This document shows positions 39,804 through 49,893 of a DNA stretch of 64,000 bases, in pieces. This DNA comes from JAENVT01 sp963720775. GTDB taxonomy: Bacteria; Actinomycetota; Acidimicrobiia; Acidimicrobiales; Ilumatobacteraceae. Numbering within the stretch: position 1 is the first letter of the stretch; the number at the start of each line of letters is the position of its first letter. A program made the translations under genes and the position numbers. The stretch lies in NCBI GenBank assembly GCA_963720775.1, contig CAVRGR010000007.1, positions 496,001 to 560,000 on the forward strand, read 5' to 3'. The notes beneath the pieces are model-generated. The model saw only the letters and a list, made by a program, of their open reading frames with translations, made no database searches and was not told where the DNA came from.

Positions 39804-41873
39804 ATGAGCACGGCCTCACGAACCACGTCGGAGATCGTCATCGGCAGTTGCCACCACGACTGTCCTGACACCTGCGGTTGGCACGTCACCGTCGACCGCA
39901 GCGGGCCGACGCCAGTGGCTCTGCAGATGCGCGGCAACCCCGACCACCCGTACAGCAAGGGCGAGCTGTGCCCAAAGGTCAACAAGTTCCTCGATCGCGT
40001 GTACAGCGACGAGCGCGTGCTCCACCCCTTGCGTCGCGTCGGGGCCAAGGGCGAAGGACGTTTCGAGCAGATCACGTGGGACGAGGCTCTCAGCGAGATC
40101 GCATCGCGATTCCACGAGATCATCGCCCGCGATGGCGCCGAAGCCCTCATGCCCTACAGCGATGCCGGCAACCAGAGCCTGTTGTCCATGGGGTTCCCCG
40201 AGCGGTTCTGGAACCGCGTCGGCGCCACGCGAGTGGTGAGGGCAATTTGTGGCCCGACGGTGGGTGCCGGAGTGAAGATGACCAACGGCACCACCAAGGG
40301 TCTCGACCCGCTGGAGATCCGCCACTCACAGCTCATCATCCTGTGGGGCACCAACACCAAGCTCACCAACCGACATCTCTGGCCCACCATCGACGCGGCA
40401 CGGAAAGATGGGGCTCAGGTCATCGTCGTCGACCCGATCCGAACGATGACGGCCGACGACGCCGACTGGTTCATCCAACCGCTTCCCGGCACCGACATCG
40501 CGCTGATGCTCGCTGTCATGCACGTGTTGATCCGCGACGGCCTGACCGACGAGCAGTGGGTCGCCGAGCACACACTCGGTTTCGATGAGCTCGCCACGCA
40601 CGTCGCCAATTGGACTCCCGAACGTGCTTCCGCGGCGTGTGGAGTAGCCGCGGCCGACATCGAGCGGTTGGCACACATGTACGGCACGATCCGGCCGGCG
40701 GTCATTCGCACGTTGGTCGGCGCCGAGCATCACGAGAACGGGGCGATGTTCTTCCGTACGATGGCCTGCCTGCCGGCCCTCGTCGGCGCGTGGAAGGACC
40801 GCGGCGGAGGACTGGCCAGATCAGTCGGCGTGTGGTCGGGATCAGTGGTCGAGGGCGATGTGCTGCAACGGCCCAACCTGCTTGACGGGCGTCAGCCGCG
40901 CTGGGTCAACATGAGCCGTCTCGCCGAGATCCTGTCCGATACCGAGGACCCACCGATCCGAGGTCTGCTGGTGTGGAACTGCAATCCGTTGGTGATCACC
41001 CCCAACGTCGAGAAGATTCGCGCCGGGGTGGCGAGCGACGATCTGTTCACCGTCGTGCACGAGCAGTTCATCACCGACACGGCCCGCTACGCCGACATCG
41101 TCCTGCCGGCCACCACTCAGATCGAGGCCACCGACGTCGTCCCGTCATGGGGACACCTGTGGTTGAGCTGGAACGAGGCTGCGATCGAGCCTTGTGGTGA
41201 GGCGGTCAGCAACAGCGAGTTGTTCCGCAGGCTCGCCCGTGCAATGGGCTACACCGAGCCCGAGCTCTTCGACGACGACATGACAGTGATCCGTGAGTCG
41301 TTGCCCACCGTCGATGTCGACGAACTACGCCGAACCGGACACGTCCGCGTGCCCTATCCCGAAGATGGGCGTCCCTTCGGTGAGGGTGTCTTCCCGACGG
41401 CCAGTGGCAAGGTCGAGTTCGTCAGCGAGGCGCTCGTTGCCATGGGTCAACCCGCTTTGCCGACGTTCGTCCCACCGAACGAGGGGCCTGGCACGGCGCT
41501 GGCCGAGCGCTATCCGCTGCAATTGATGACCCCCAAGCAGCACACGCGCTTCCTCAACGGCAGCTACTCGCATCTGGCGGGTCACGGCGGACGCGAGGAA
41601 GGTCCGTTCCTCGAGCTGTGCGCCGTCGACGCTGCCAACCGCGGCATCATCGACGGTCAATGCGTCCGCGTGTTCAACGACCGGGCGTCGATCGAGGTTC
41701 CTGCGCGCATCAGCGAACGACTTCGACCAGGCGTCGTATCGATCCCATGGGGCTGGTGGAGCCGTCATCACCCGGATGGCATGGTCGCCAACTCACTCAC
41801 CAACGACACGCTCACCGAGTGGGGCGGCGGCGTTGCCTTCTACGACACACTGGTCGAAATCAGCGCTCACTGA
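39804..41873 (+). CDS. Molybdopterin-dependent oxidoreductase (formate-dehydrogenase/DMSO-reductase family)
   Basis: 689 residues. The N-terminal cluster motif CHHDCPDTCGWHVTV...GELCPKVNKF provides four cysteines for a [4Fe-4S] centre. The MPT-guanine-dinucleotide domains follow: FWNRVGATRVVRAICGPTVGAG, LIILWGTNTKLTNRHLW, and the C-terminal dinucleotide-binding LQLMTPKQHTRFLNGSYSHL. No twin-arginine signal precedes, so it is cytoplasmic. No accessory subunits lie nearby, as with many single-subunit members. Substrate unknown. It is divergent from the aminotransferase. Confidence 0.88.
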   Translation: MSTASRTTSEIVIGSCHHDCPDTCGWHVTVDRSGPTPVALQMRGNPDHPYSKGELCPKVNKFLDRVYSDERVLHPLRRVGAKGEGRFEQITWDEALSEIASRFHEIIARDGAEALMPYSDAGNQSLLSMGFPERFWNRVGATRVVRAICGPTVGAGVKMTNGTTKGLDPLEIRHSQLIILWGTNTKLTNRHLWPTIDAARKDGAQVIVVDPIRTMTADDADWFIQPLPGTDIALMLAVMHVLIRDGLTDEQWVAEHTLGFDELATHVANWTPERASAACGVAAADIERLAHMYGTIRPAVIRTLVGAEHHENGAMFFRTMACLPALVGAWKDRGGGLARSVGVWSGSVVEGDVLQRPNLLDGRQPRWVNMSRLAEILSDTEDPPIRGLLVWNCNPLVITPNVEKIRAGVASDDLFTVVHEQFITDTARYADIVLPATTQIEATDVVPSWGHLWLSWNEAAIEPCGEAVSNSELFRRLARAMGYTEPELFDDDMTVIRESLPTVDVDELRRTGHVRVPYPEDGRPFGEGVFPTASGKVEFVSEALVAMGQPALPTFVPPNEGPGTALAERYPLQLMTPKQHTRFLNGSYSHLAGHGGREEGPFLELCAVDAANRGIIDGQCVRVFNDRASIEVPARISERLRPGVVSIPWGWWSRHHPDGMVANSLTNDTLTEWGGGVAFYDTLVEISAH

Positions 41874-41923
41874 TCGCAACAACCCATCCGCCCTGAGCAG
41901 GCACGCGGGGGTAGCCTTGCGAC

Positions 41924-43162
41924 ATGGCAGGCGATCTGATCTACGCGTTTCGAGTCATGCGCCTGCCGCTGCTGGATGCCGGCGGTGCGCCGATCGGCCG
42001 CCTCGACGACATCGTCGTCATTCCTGGCCGTCCCGGGGTGCCCCCCCGAGTCCTCGGTTTCGTCGCTACCAGCCAACGTCGGCGGATCTTCGTCAACGCC
42101 GGCCGCTTGGCGGGGATCGACAGCGACGGCGTTCGCCTGCGCAGCTGGGACGTCGACCTCAATCCGTTCAAGCCGAAGCCGGGTGAAGTGCTCATCGGGC
42201 GCGACATCATCGATCGGCGCATCGGTGAGGAGACCGTCAGCGACGTGGCCATGCGCGAGGGCGGCGATGGGCGCCAGACGTGGTGGCAACTCGCCAAGGT
42301 CCGCCTGGCGCGGCGCAGCGCGTTGCGCCGCCGGCCGAGCTATCGATTGGTCGATGTCGCCGAGCTGCCCGAGCTGTTCCACACGACCGGCTCAGAGGTC
42401 GCCGCCGAGGTAGCCCGGTTGCGCGACATGCACCCCAGCGATGTCGCCGCGATCGTGCGGGCGATGCCGCTGAACCAACGCAAGCAGTTGGCCGAGGCGA
42501 TGGAGGACGAGCGCCTCGCCGACTTGTTGGAAGAGTTGCCAGAAGCCGAGCAGCTGCGCATCATCGAAGGCCTCGACCTCGAGCGCCTCGTCAACGTGCT
42601 CGATGAGATGGAGTACGACGACCTCGCCGACCTCTTGGCCGAGATGCCCGGCGAGCAGCGCACGCGGGTGCTCGAGGCGATGGATGCCGAAGACGCCGAC
42701 CTCGTGCGGCGCCTGCTGAGCTACGACGAAGGCACGGCCGGAGCGTTGATGACGCCCGACATCATCATCCTCGGTCCGACGTCGACGGTGGCCGAAGCCC
42801 TCGCCGAGCTGCGCAACCCGGACTGGTTGGTGTCGATCGCCGCCCAGGTGTTCATCGTCCAGCCGCCGTACAAGCCGCCGACCGGAACGTATGTCGGTGT
42901 CGTCCACTTCCAACGGCTGCTGCGCGAACCACCCAGCATGGAGCTCGGGCGGTGCATCGAAGAAGAGCCCACGATCACGCCCAATCTTCCGGAGCGCGAT
43001 GTCGCCGAGCGGCTGGCGAGCTACAACATGCTTGCCGTAGGTGTCACTGACGAGGCCGGGCGGCTGCTCGGCGCGATCACAGTCGACGACGTGCTCGACC
43101 GCACGCTGCCGACCGGTTGGCGCCAGCGCAGGCGGGTGAGCACAGGTTCGGTTCCGCGATGA
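41924..43162 (+). CDS. PRC-barrel plus MgtE N-domain/CBS protein without the channel domain
   Basis: 412 residues, soluble. Residues of about 5-125 form a PRC-barrel (MRLPLLDAGGAPIGRLDDIV, FKPKPGEVLIGRDIIDRRIG). Then come the MgtE N-terminal superhelix (HPSDVAAIVRAMPLNQRKQLAEAM ... LLAEMPGEQRTRVLEAM) and two CBS motifs (AGALMTPDIIILGPTSTV, MLAVGVTDEAGRLLGAITVDDVLD). The five-helix Mg2+ channel of MgtE is missing. It may sense Mg2+ or nucleotides for another transporter. The downstream DUF1003 membrane protein overlaps by ATGA and is the obvious partner. Confidence 0.87.
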   Translation: MAGDLIYAFRVMRLPLLDAGGAPIGRLDDIVVIPGRPGVPPRVLGFVATSQRRRIFVNAGRLAGIDSDGVRLRSWDVDLNPFKPKPGEVLIGRDIIDRRIGEETVSDVAMREGGDGRQTWWQLAKVRLARRSALRRRPSYRLVDVAELPELFHTTGSEVAAEVARLRDMHPSDVAAIVRAMPLNQRKQLAEAMEDERLADLLEELPEAEQLRIIEGLDLERLVNVLDEMEYDDLADLLAEMPGEQRTRVLEAMDAEDADLVRRLLSYDEGTAGALMTPDIIILGPTSTVAEALAELRNPDWLVSIAAQVFIVQPPYKPPTGTYVGVVHFQRLLREPPSMELGRCIEEEPTITPNLPERDVAERLASYNMLAVGVTDEAGRLLGAITVDDVLDRTLPTGWRQRRRVSTGSVPR

Positions 43163-43695
43163 AGCGCCGGGAAGACCTCAGCACGCCTCGGCAACTGCGC
43201 CGGGGTTTGGGCGTGCACTACGACCCCGAAGCCTTCGGCCGGTTCAGCGAGACGATTGCACGCACGCTGGGTACGGCTCGCTTCCTCGTCTCCCAGACCA
43301 TCGTGGTCGCAATCTGGATCTCGATCAACCTTGCCTATGGCTTCAACATCGGCGACATCCGCCATGGCGGATTCGACCCGTACCCATTCATTCTGCTCAA
43401 CCTCGCGTTCAGCACGCAGGCCGCCTACGCCGCGCCGCTCATCTTGTTGGCCCAAAACCGTCAGGAGCAGCGCGACCGCATACAAACGGAGATCGACCGC
43501 CGCGTCGCCGAACGCACACAGGCCGACACCGAGTTCCTCGCTCGCGAACTCGCGGCGGTGCGTCTCGGGCTCTCCGATGTTGCCAGTTCCAGTGAGCTCG
43601 AGGATCACCTCGAGCGGGTCAGCCGGGCGATCGAACGCCTCGCTGACCGCCTCGGCGCGCTCGAGGCGCACACGCAAGGAACTACGGGCGGCTGA
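43159..43695 (+). CDS. DUF1003 membrane protein
   Basis: 178 residues. The DUF1003 signature is two transmembrane segments, SQTIVVAIWISINLAYGF and FILLNLAFSTQAAYAAPLILLAQNRQEQRDR, the latter ending in the conserved AQNRQxxRDR. A C-terminal coiled coil of about 85 residues follows (ARELAAVRLGLSDVASSSELEDHLERV). The start is the ATG at 43159 overlapping the MgtE-N gene stop, so the two are coupled; together they could form a two-protein Mg2+-responsive membrane unit (inference). Convergent overlap of 14 bp with the hydrolase gene. Confidence 0.88.
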   Translation: MKRREDLSTPRQLRRGLGVHYDPEAFGRFSETIARTLGTARFLVSQTIVVAIWISINLAYGFNIGDIRHGGFDPYPFILLNLAFSTQAAYAAPLILLAQNRQEQRDRIQTEIDRRVAERTQADTEFLARELAAVRLGLSDVASSSELEDHLERVSRAIERLADRLGALEAHTQGTTGG

Positions 43696-44575
43696 CTCCC
43701 ATCGACACGTTGGACGAGACGGCAGCGACCAGTTCGACGAGCTCGACGGTGGCATCGGCGAAGTCGTTCGGCTGCTCCCAGGCACACAGATGGTCGGCGA
43801 CGACCTCACGCACCTCCGCTCCGATGGCCTTGGCCAAAGCACGTTGCTTGCGTGGCCGCACCAGACGGTCGCGAGTGGTGATCAACGACCCGGCCGGCTT
43901 GTCAAGATCTCCCGCCCATGGCCGAGCGTCGTACCGACTCAGCGACTGACCGGCCTGCACGATGCTCTGTGGGTCGTTGCGGCGCAGCTCACCGCTGAGC
44001 CACGGCACGTACACCTGCAGAGGGCTGCCAGGCCCGAGCAACCGGCGCAGGCCCTTGCTGATCCACCGTTGGTAGGCGAACGACCTCAGCAGCGGCCCGA
44101 GGAGGTGCGCAGTTCGCCAGCGCAGGCGTTCGAACCGCGTGGAGCACCATTCCAGAGCCGTGGCTTGAACCACGATGCCGCGTACGAGGTCGGGATGGCG
44201 GTGGGCCAAGAGCATGCTGACAGGCCCGCCCATCGAGTAGCCGACGGTGATCACCGGAGCCACGCCGAGCGCTTCGACCAGAGCTGCAGCATCGTCGGCC
44301 ACATCTTCCAACTCGAAGCGTCGATCGGACCTCAGGCCGCGACCGTGGCCGCGGTGGTCGATGGTGACGAACGAGAAGCGAGTTGCCAGCGCCTCGTAAG
44401 CCGTGAAGAACTGCAGATCAGCGCTCGCCGTCCAACCGTGCAACAGCAGAATGGTCGGCGCCTCCGGATCGGGATGTCGGTGGATCCGGTAGAACAGCTC
44501 ACCGCGACCAGGCACGATCAAGGTGTGACCCTCGGGTAGCCACGGCAGGGTTGGATCGCTCGGCATCTCACTCAC
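43682..44575 (-). CDS. Alpha/beta hydrolase
   Basis: 297 residues. TILLLHGWTASADLQF is the oxyanion strand-loop, TIDHRGHGRGLRS the next conserved turn, and TVGYSMGGPVSML the nucleophile elbow (Ser in GYSMGG). The acid is likely in the TRDRLVRPRKQRAL segment and the catalytic histidine in VVADHLCAWEQP. A lid of helices lies between (about 140-215). Typical of epoxide-hydrolase/esterase-like enzymes; the substrate is unknown. It is not coupled to the upstream dehydrogenase gene (27-bp gap). Confidence 0.86.
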   Translation of the reverse strand: MSEMPSDPTLPWLPEGHTLIVPGRGELFYRIHRHPDPEAPTILLLHGWTASADLQFFTAYEALATRFSFVTIDHRGHGRGLRSDRRFELEDVADDAAALVEALGVAPVITVGYSMGGPVSMLLAHRHPDLVRGIVVQATALEWCSTRFERLRWRTAHLLGPLLRSFAYQRWISKGLRRLLGPGSPLQVYVPWLSGELRRNDPQSIVQAGQSLSRYDARPWAGDLDKPAGSLITTRDRLVRPRKQRALAKAIGAEVREVVADHLCAWEQPNDFADATVELVELVAAVSSNVSMGVSRP

Positions 44576-44602
44576 ACTGGTGACGGTACCGGCGCGGGAT
44601 CG

Positions 44603-45598
44603 TCACCAGGCAGACGATCGGGCGACTCCGGTGAACTCCTGGAGGCGCACGCCCAGTTCGACGGCGCGTCGTAGAAGCGTCGGCGGGTCGAGCGACGCGC
44701 CGCCGACGACGTGCAGGCCCGACGCGAGGTCACGGGTGAGGCAGGCCTCGAGGCAGGCAACCGTGACTGCCGCAGCAAGGTCACTCGTGGGTCCCGATGC
44801 ACCGGCGATCACCGTGACACGTGCCCCGTCTTCGGCTGCGCCGCGCACCTCGACACGCACGGCCCCGAGGCCGCCGGCTCTGTGCGGTGGCGTGAGCATC
44901 GGCAGCCGCGCCGTGAGCCGGTCGCGTCGAGTGCCCGAAGCCCGAGCGCTGATCCGCGCCGCTGTGGGAAAGATCCTGTGGAGCAGGATGGGATCTGGCA
45001 GGGCGGCTCGGTAGCAGTCCTTGGCACCGATCGGTTCGGGGAACCAGTCGAGCTCGCGACCGCTCCCACCAGGACGTTCGATCCAATCGCCATCGTGCCA
45101 GCCGATGGCCGTTTCCCCGAAGGCATCGTGGTGCTGCACCGCGCACGCCGGCCCCGCGGTGCCGTGGGTGGCGACGTGTATCTCCTCGGCGACATGAAGC
45201 TGGTGCCACAGGTGGTCGGCCAACAAGCCGGTCAAACCCGGACTCATCGCCGCACCCACCACGAGGGCTGCACCATGCTGCCTGGCGAAGTCATCGAGGT
45301 CGACAAGGGCGTGCACGTCGTCGATGTCGGCCGACATCGACACGACCGAGACCCCTGCGCCGAGATACTGCTCGGCCAGGCGTGCATGCGGGTGTGGGTG
45401 GCACAGGGCAACGACATCGGTGACGGCCAGGTCTGCGGAATCGCCCACCACCACGGCGCCGCGCACGGATCCCGACACTGCCGGATCGAACACCGCGACA
45501 CGCACGCGATTGTCGAGCAACGTTGCCGCAATCCGCCTGCCGGTGACTCCATGACCGACCAGACCGACGATCGGCGACTCGGCCTCGGGCGAGGTCAT
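44603..45598 (-). CDS. NAD(P)-binding dehydrogenase-like protein (saccharopine/homoserine dehydrogenase type)
   Basis: 331 residues from the ATG at 45598 (MTSPEAESPIVGLVGHGVTGRRIAATLL): the N-terminal GxGxxG-like fingerprint VGHGVTGRRIA marks a Rossmann fold. VVVGAAMSPGLTGLLADHL resembles the catalytic-domain junction of saccharopine dehydrogenase-like proteins. The C-terminal half is beta-rich and the enzyme's reaction cannot be inferred. It is coupled by ATGA overlap to the 44-residue gene upstream. Confidence 0.78.
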   Translation of the reverse strand: MTSPEAESPIVGLVGHGVTGRRIAATLLDNRVRVAVFDPAVSGSVRGAVVVGDSADLAVTDVVALCHPHPHARLAEQYLGAGVSVVSMSADIDDVHALVDLDDFARQHGAALVVGAAMSPGLTGLLADHLWHQLHVAEEIHVATHGTAGPACAVQHHDAFGETAIGWHDGDWIERPGGSGRELDWFPEPIGAKDCYRAALPDPILLHRIFPTAARISARASGTRRDRLTARLPMLTPPHRAGGLGAVRVEVRGAAEDGARVTVIAGASGPTSDLAAAVTVACLEACLTRDLASGLHVVGGASLDPPTLLRRAVELGVRLQEFTGVARSSAW

Positions 45599-45729
45599 GA
45601 CGGGGGCAGTTTGAGCTCGCGCCAACCACCCTCTTGCGGCGGGATGCCACCCTTGCCGCGCACACGCAGCACACCGGCAACTGCGCCAGCCAGAGAGAGG
45701 GCTACGAAGGCTCGACGCAACGCTTTCAC
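45595..45729 (-). CDS. 44-residue membrane peptide
   Basis: VKALRRAFVALSLAGAVAGV, then LRVRGKGGIPPQEGGWREL and a short tail. One hydrophobic segment with basic N-terminal flank suggests a signal anchor. GTG at 45729, TGA overlapping the ATG of the dehydrogenase-like gene (ATGA). It sits two bases from the tRNA-Ile 3' end. The tail motif GGWREL suggests conservation; I recall similar short peptides in Acidimicrobiia but cannot name a family. Confidence 0.65.
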   Translation of the reverse strand: MKALRRAFVALSLAGAVAGVLRVRGKGGIPPQEGGWRELKLPPS

Positions 45730-45731
45730 TG

Positions 45732-45805
45732 TGGGGCTAGCTGGAATCGAACCAGCGACCTTCACATTATCAGTGTGACGCTCTAACCAACTGAGCTATA
45801 GCCCC
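45732..45805 (-). tRNA. tRNA-Ile(GAT)
   Basis: 74-nucleotide cloverleaf: acceptor GGGGCTA with TAGCCCC, D-arm GCTC/GAGC, anticodon arm TCACA-CTGATAA-TGTGA with anticodon GAT, T-arm GCTGG-TTCGATT-CCAGC, discriminator A, no encoded CCA. In many Actinobacteria tRNA-Ile and tRNA-Ala sit together downstream of gyrA; here they are 11 kb apart. Confidence 0.97.
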
Positions 45806-45838
45806 GTCATCGACGGAGCGCCAGGCTATCGGGCGGCC

Positions 45839-46972
45839 TCAGCTCGACTCAACCGCGATCGTGTCATCCATCAGGTCGGCAGCTTCTCCATCGAGGGCAA
45901 CGACGTCGGAGGCGGATTCGGGCACGGTCATCTCCGGCGCACCTTCGACCGGCGCGGTCCCGCGCTCGACTCGGCTGCGCACTTCCTCTTCGAGGACGCT
46001 GAAGCGGACACCGCCGACCAGGTCGGTGATGAGGTTGAACAGTGTGGCCATCAGCACCACCAGACCGGTGAGACCCACGGCGATGAACAATCCGGCGATC
46101 CAGGCGTTGTGGTAGATCTGGCCGCCGTTGAACTTGAACGTCTCCCAGCCAAAGCCTTCGAAGAACTTCTCGACGTTGTCGATGGTTCCTGTGGCGTAGG
46201 CAACCTGCCAGAGGAGCACACCCGCCACCATGGTGACCGCGTAGAAGAACACGCTGAACACCATCGCAACCTTGAAAACGCTCCAGGTGTCGACGTGGCG
46301 GACCACACGCGTCACTCGTCGAACACGTGGCTTGGGAGCGCGACGGAACTGGATCGGCCGGCGAAGTGGTCGCGAGTCGAGCACCGGGCCGATCTGGGTG
46401 ACGTCGTCGATGGTCGCAGCCTGGTCGTAGAGAATCGGCGTGGCGAGGGTGACGCCGGCGTCGGGCAGAACTGGCGCCGATACCAATTCGGTGGGCACCA
46501 GCGCGGCCGGGGCCTCGACGGGTGCCTCCACCGTGGGAGCCAGGGCCACCGGCTCGGCCGGTGCCCAGACCACGGGATCAGAAGCTGGTTCGCCCGCTCG
46601 GGCTACCGGGGCATCGACCGGAGCCGGTGACAGCGGCAGGGCCACGGAGAAGTCGATCGGCGCGTCGAGGTGCACACCGTCGCCAAGCTTGTCGGCTCGC
46701 GGGAGCAGCGACCCTGGACGACGCCACAGCGTCTTGCCGACGCGCGCTAAGCCGGCCGGTGAGCTCGGGTCTTCGGTGCGCGGATCGACAGGGCCCTGCC
46801 GTGATGAGCCATTGAGCCGGGCCGCAGCGCCCTTGGCCTCTGCCGGCTTGGCCTTCGCGCCGACTGGCTTGGGCCCGGCGACGCGCGATCCTGCCCGCTT
46901 GGAAGTCTGGGGCACACCGCTATCCACCCGCAGCAGTCTAGGCGCCGCGACACGACCGGGGCTGCTCAGCAC
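45839..46972 (-). CDS. DUF3566 membrane protein with long Ala/Pro-rich N terminus
   Basis: 377 residues. Residues 1-215 are a low-complexity Ala/Pro/Val-rich cytoplasmic region. The DUF3566 domain then follows: TWSVFKVAMVFSVFFYAVTM and IAGLFIAVGLTGLVVLMATL are its two membrane segments, with NLITDLVGGVRFSVLEEE closing it. This gene is found next to gyrA in most Actinobacteria, where its role is unknown. A GTG at 46927 is an alternative start. It lies 3' of the TadE-like gene and gyrA on the same strand. Confidence 0.88.
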   Translation of the reverse strand: MLSSPGRVAAPRLLRVDSGVPQTSKRAGSRVAGPKPVGAKAKPAEAKGAAARLNGSSRQGPVDPRTEDPSSPAGLARVGKTLWRRPGSLLPRADKLGDGVHLDAPIDFSVALPLSPAPVDAPVARAGEPASDPVVWAPAEPVALAPTVEAPVEAPAALVPTELVSAPVLPDAGVTLATPILYDQAATIDDVTQIGPVLDSRPLRRPIQFRRAPKPRVRRVTRVVRHVDTWSVFKVAMVFSVFFYAVTMVAGVLLWQVAYATGTIDNVEKFFEGFGWETFKFNGGQIYHNAWIAGLFIAVGLTGLVVLMATLFNLITDLVGGVRFSVLEEEVRSRVERGTAPVEGAPEMTVPESASDVVALDGEAADLMDDTIAVESS

Positions 46973-47011
46973 CCTTGGGTTGAGCCTTTCCCGATGTTGA
47001 GGGCCTGACCT

Positions 47012-47317
47012 TCAGGGCCCGTCGGTTGCCCGGGCGGTGGCGCGCTCGCCGCCGACCTCGACCACGACGACCACAGCGTCACCGGCTTCGCTGTAGCTCA
47101 CCAGGTGCCCGCCATTGCTGCTGGCCAAGCGCTGCGCGGCAAGCTGTCCTCCGACGGTTGCTGCCAGCGCAGCCGCGTCGGCGGCCGTCTGAGCTCGCCC
47201 ACGATCAATGATTCGCTCGCTGAACGCTCCAATCGCGAGGACGGCCGTCGCCGCCATCACGACCACGGCCAGGAGCAGGACCACGGCTTGACCTCGATCT
47301 CTGCCGATCACACACAT
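47012..47317 (-). CDS. TadE/TadG-like pilus-associated protein
   Basis: 101 residues. RDRGQAVVLLLAVVVMAATAVLAIGAFSER is the class III/type IVb prepilin-like hydrophobic helix following a short basic leader, and DRGRAQTAADAAALAATVGG the typical TadG-like continuation (AQTAADAAALAA). Actinobacterial Rv3654c-type proteins look like this and belong to Flp pilus or secretion loci, but no other tad gene is nearby. ATG at 47317. Confidence 0.8.
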   Translation of the reverse strand: MCVIGRDRGQAVVLLLAVVVMAATAVLAIGAFSERIIDRGRAQTAADAAALAATVGGQLAAQRLASSNGGHLVSYSEAGDAVVVVVEVGGERATARATDGP

Positions 47318-47409
47318 CACAGACCTCCGCGTCGGACGCAGCACCGGGCACGAAGGCCGATTTGGAGCGGAATGCTCGATAACGATCTCGTCGGGACGAG
47401 AGGCGGTGG

Positions 47410-49893
<2,484 letters not shown>

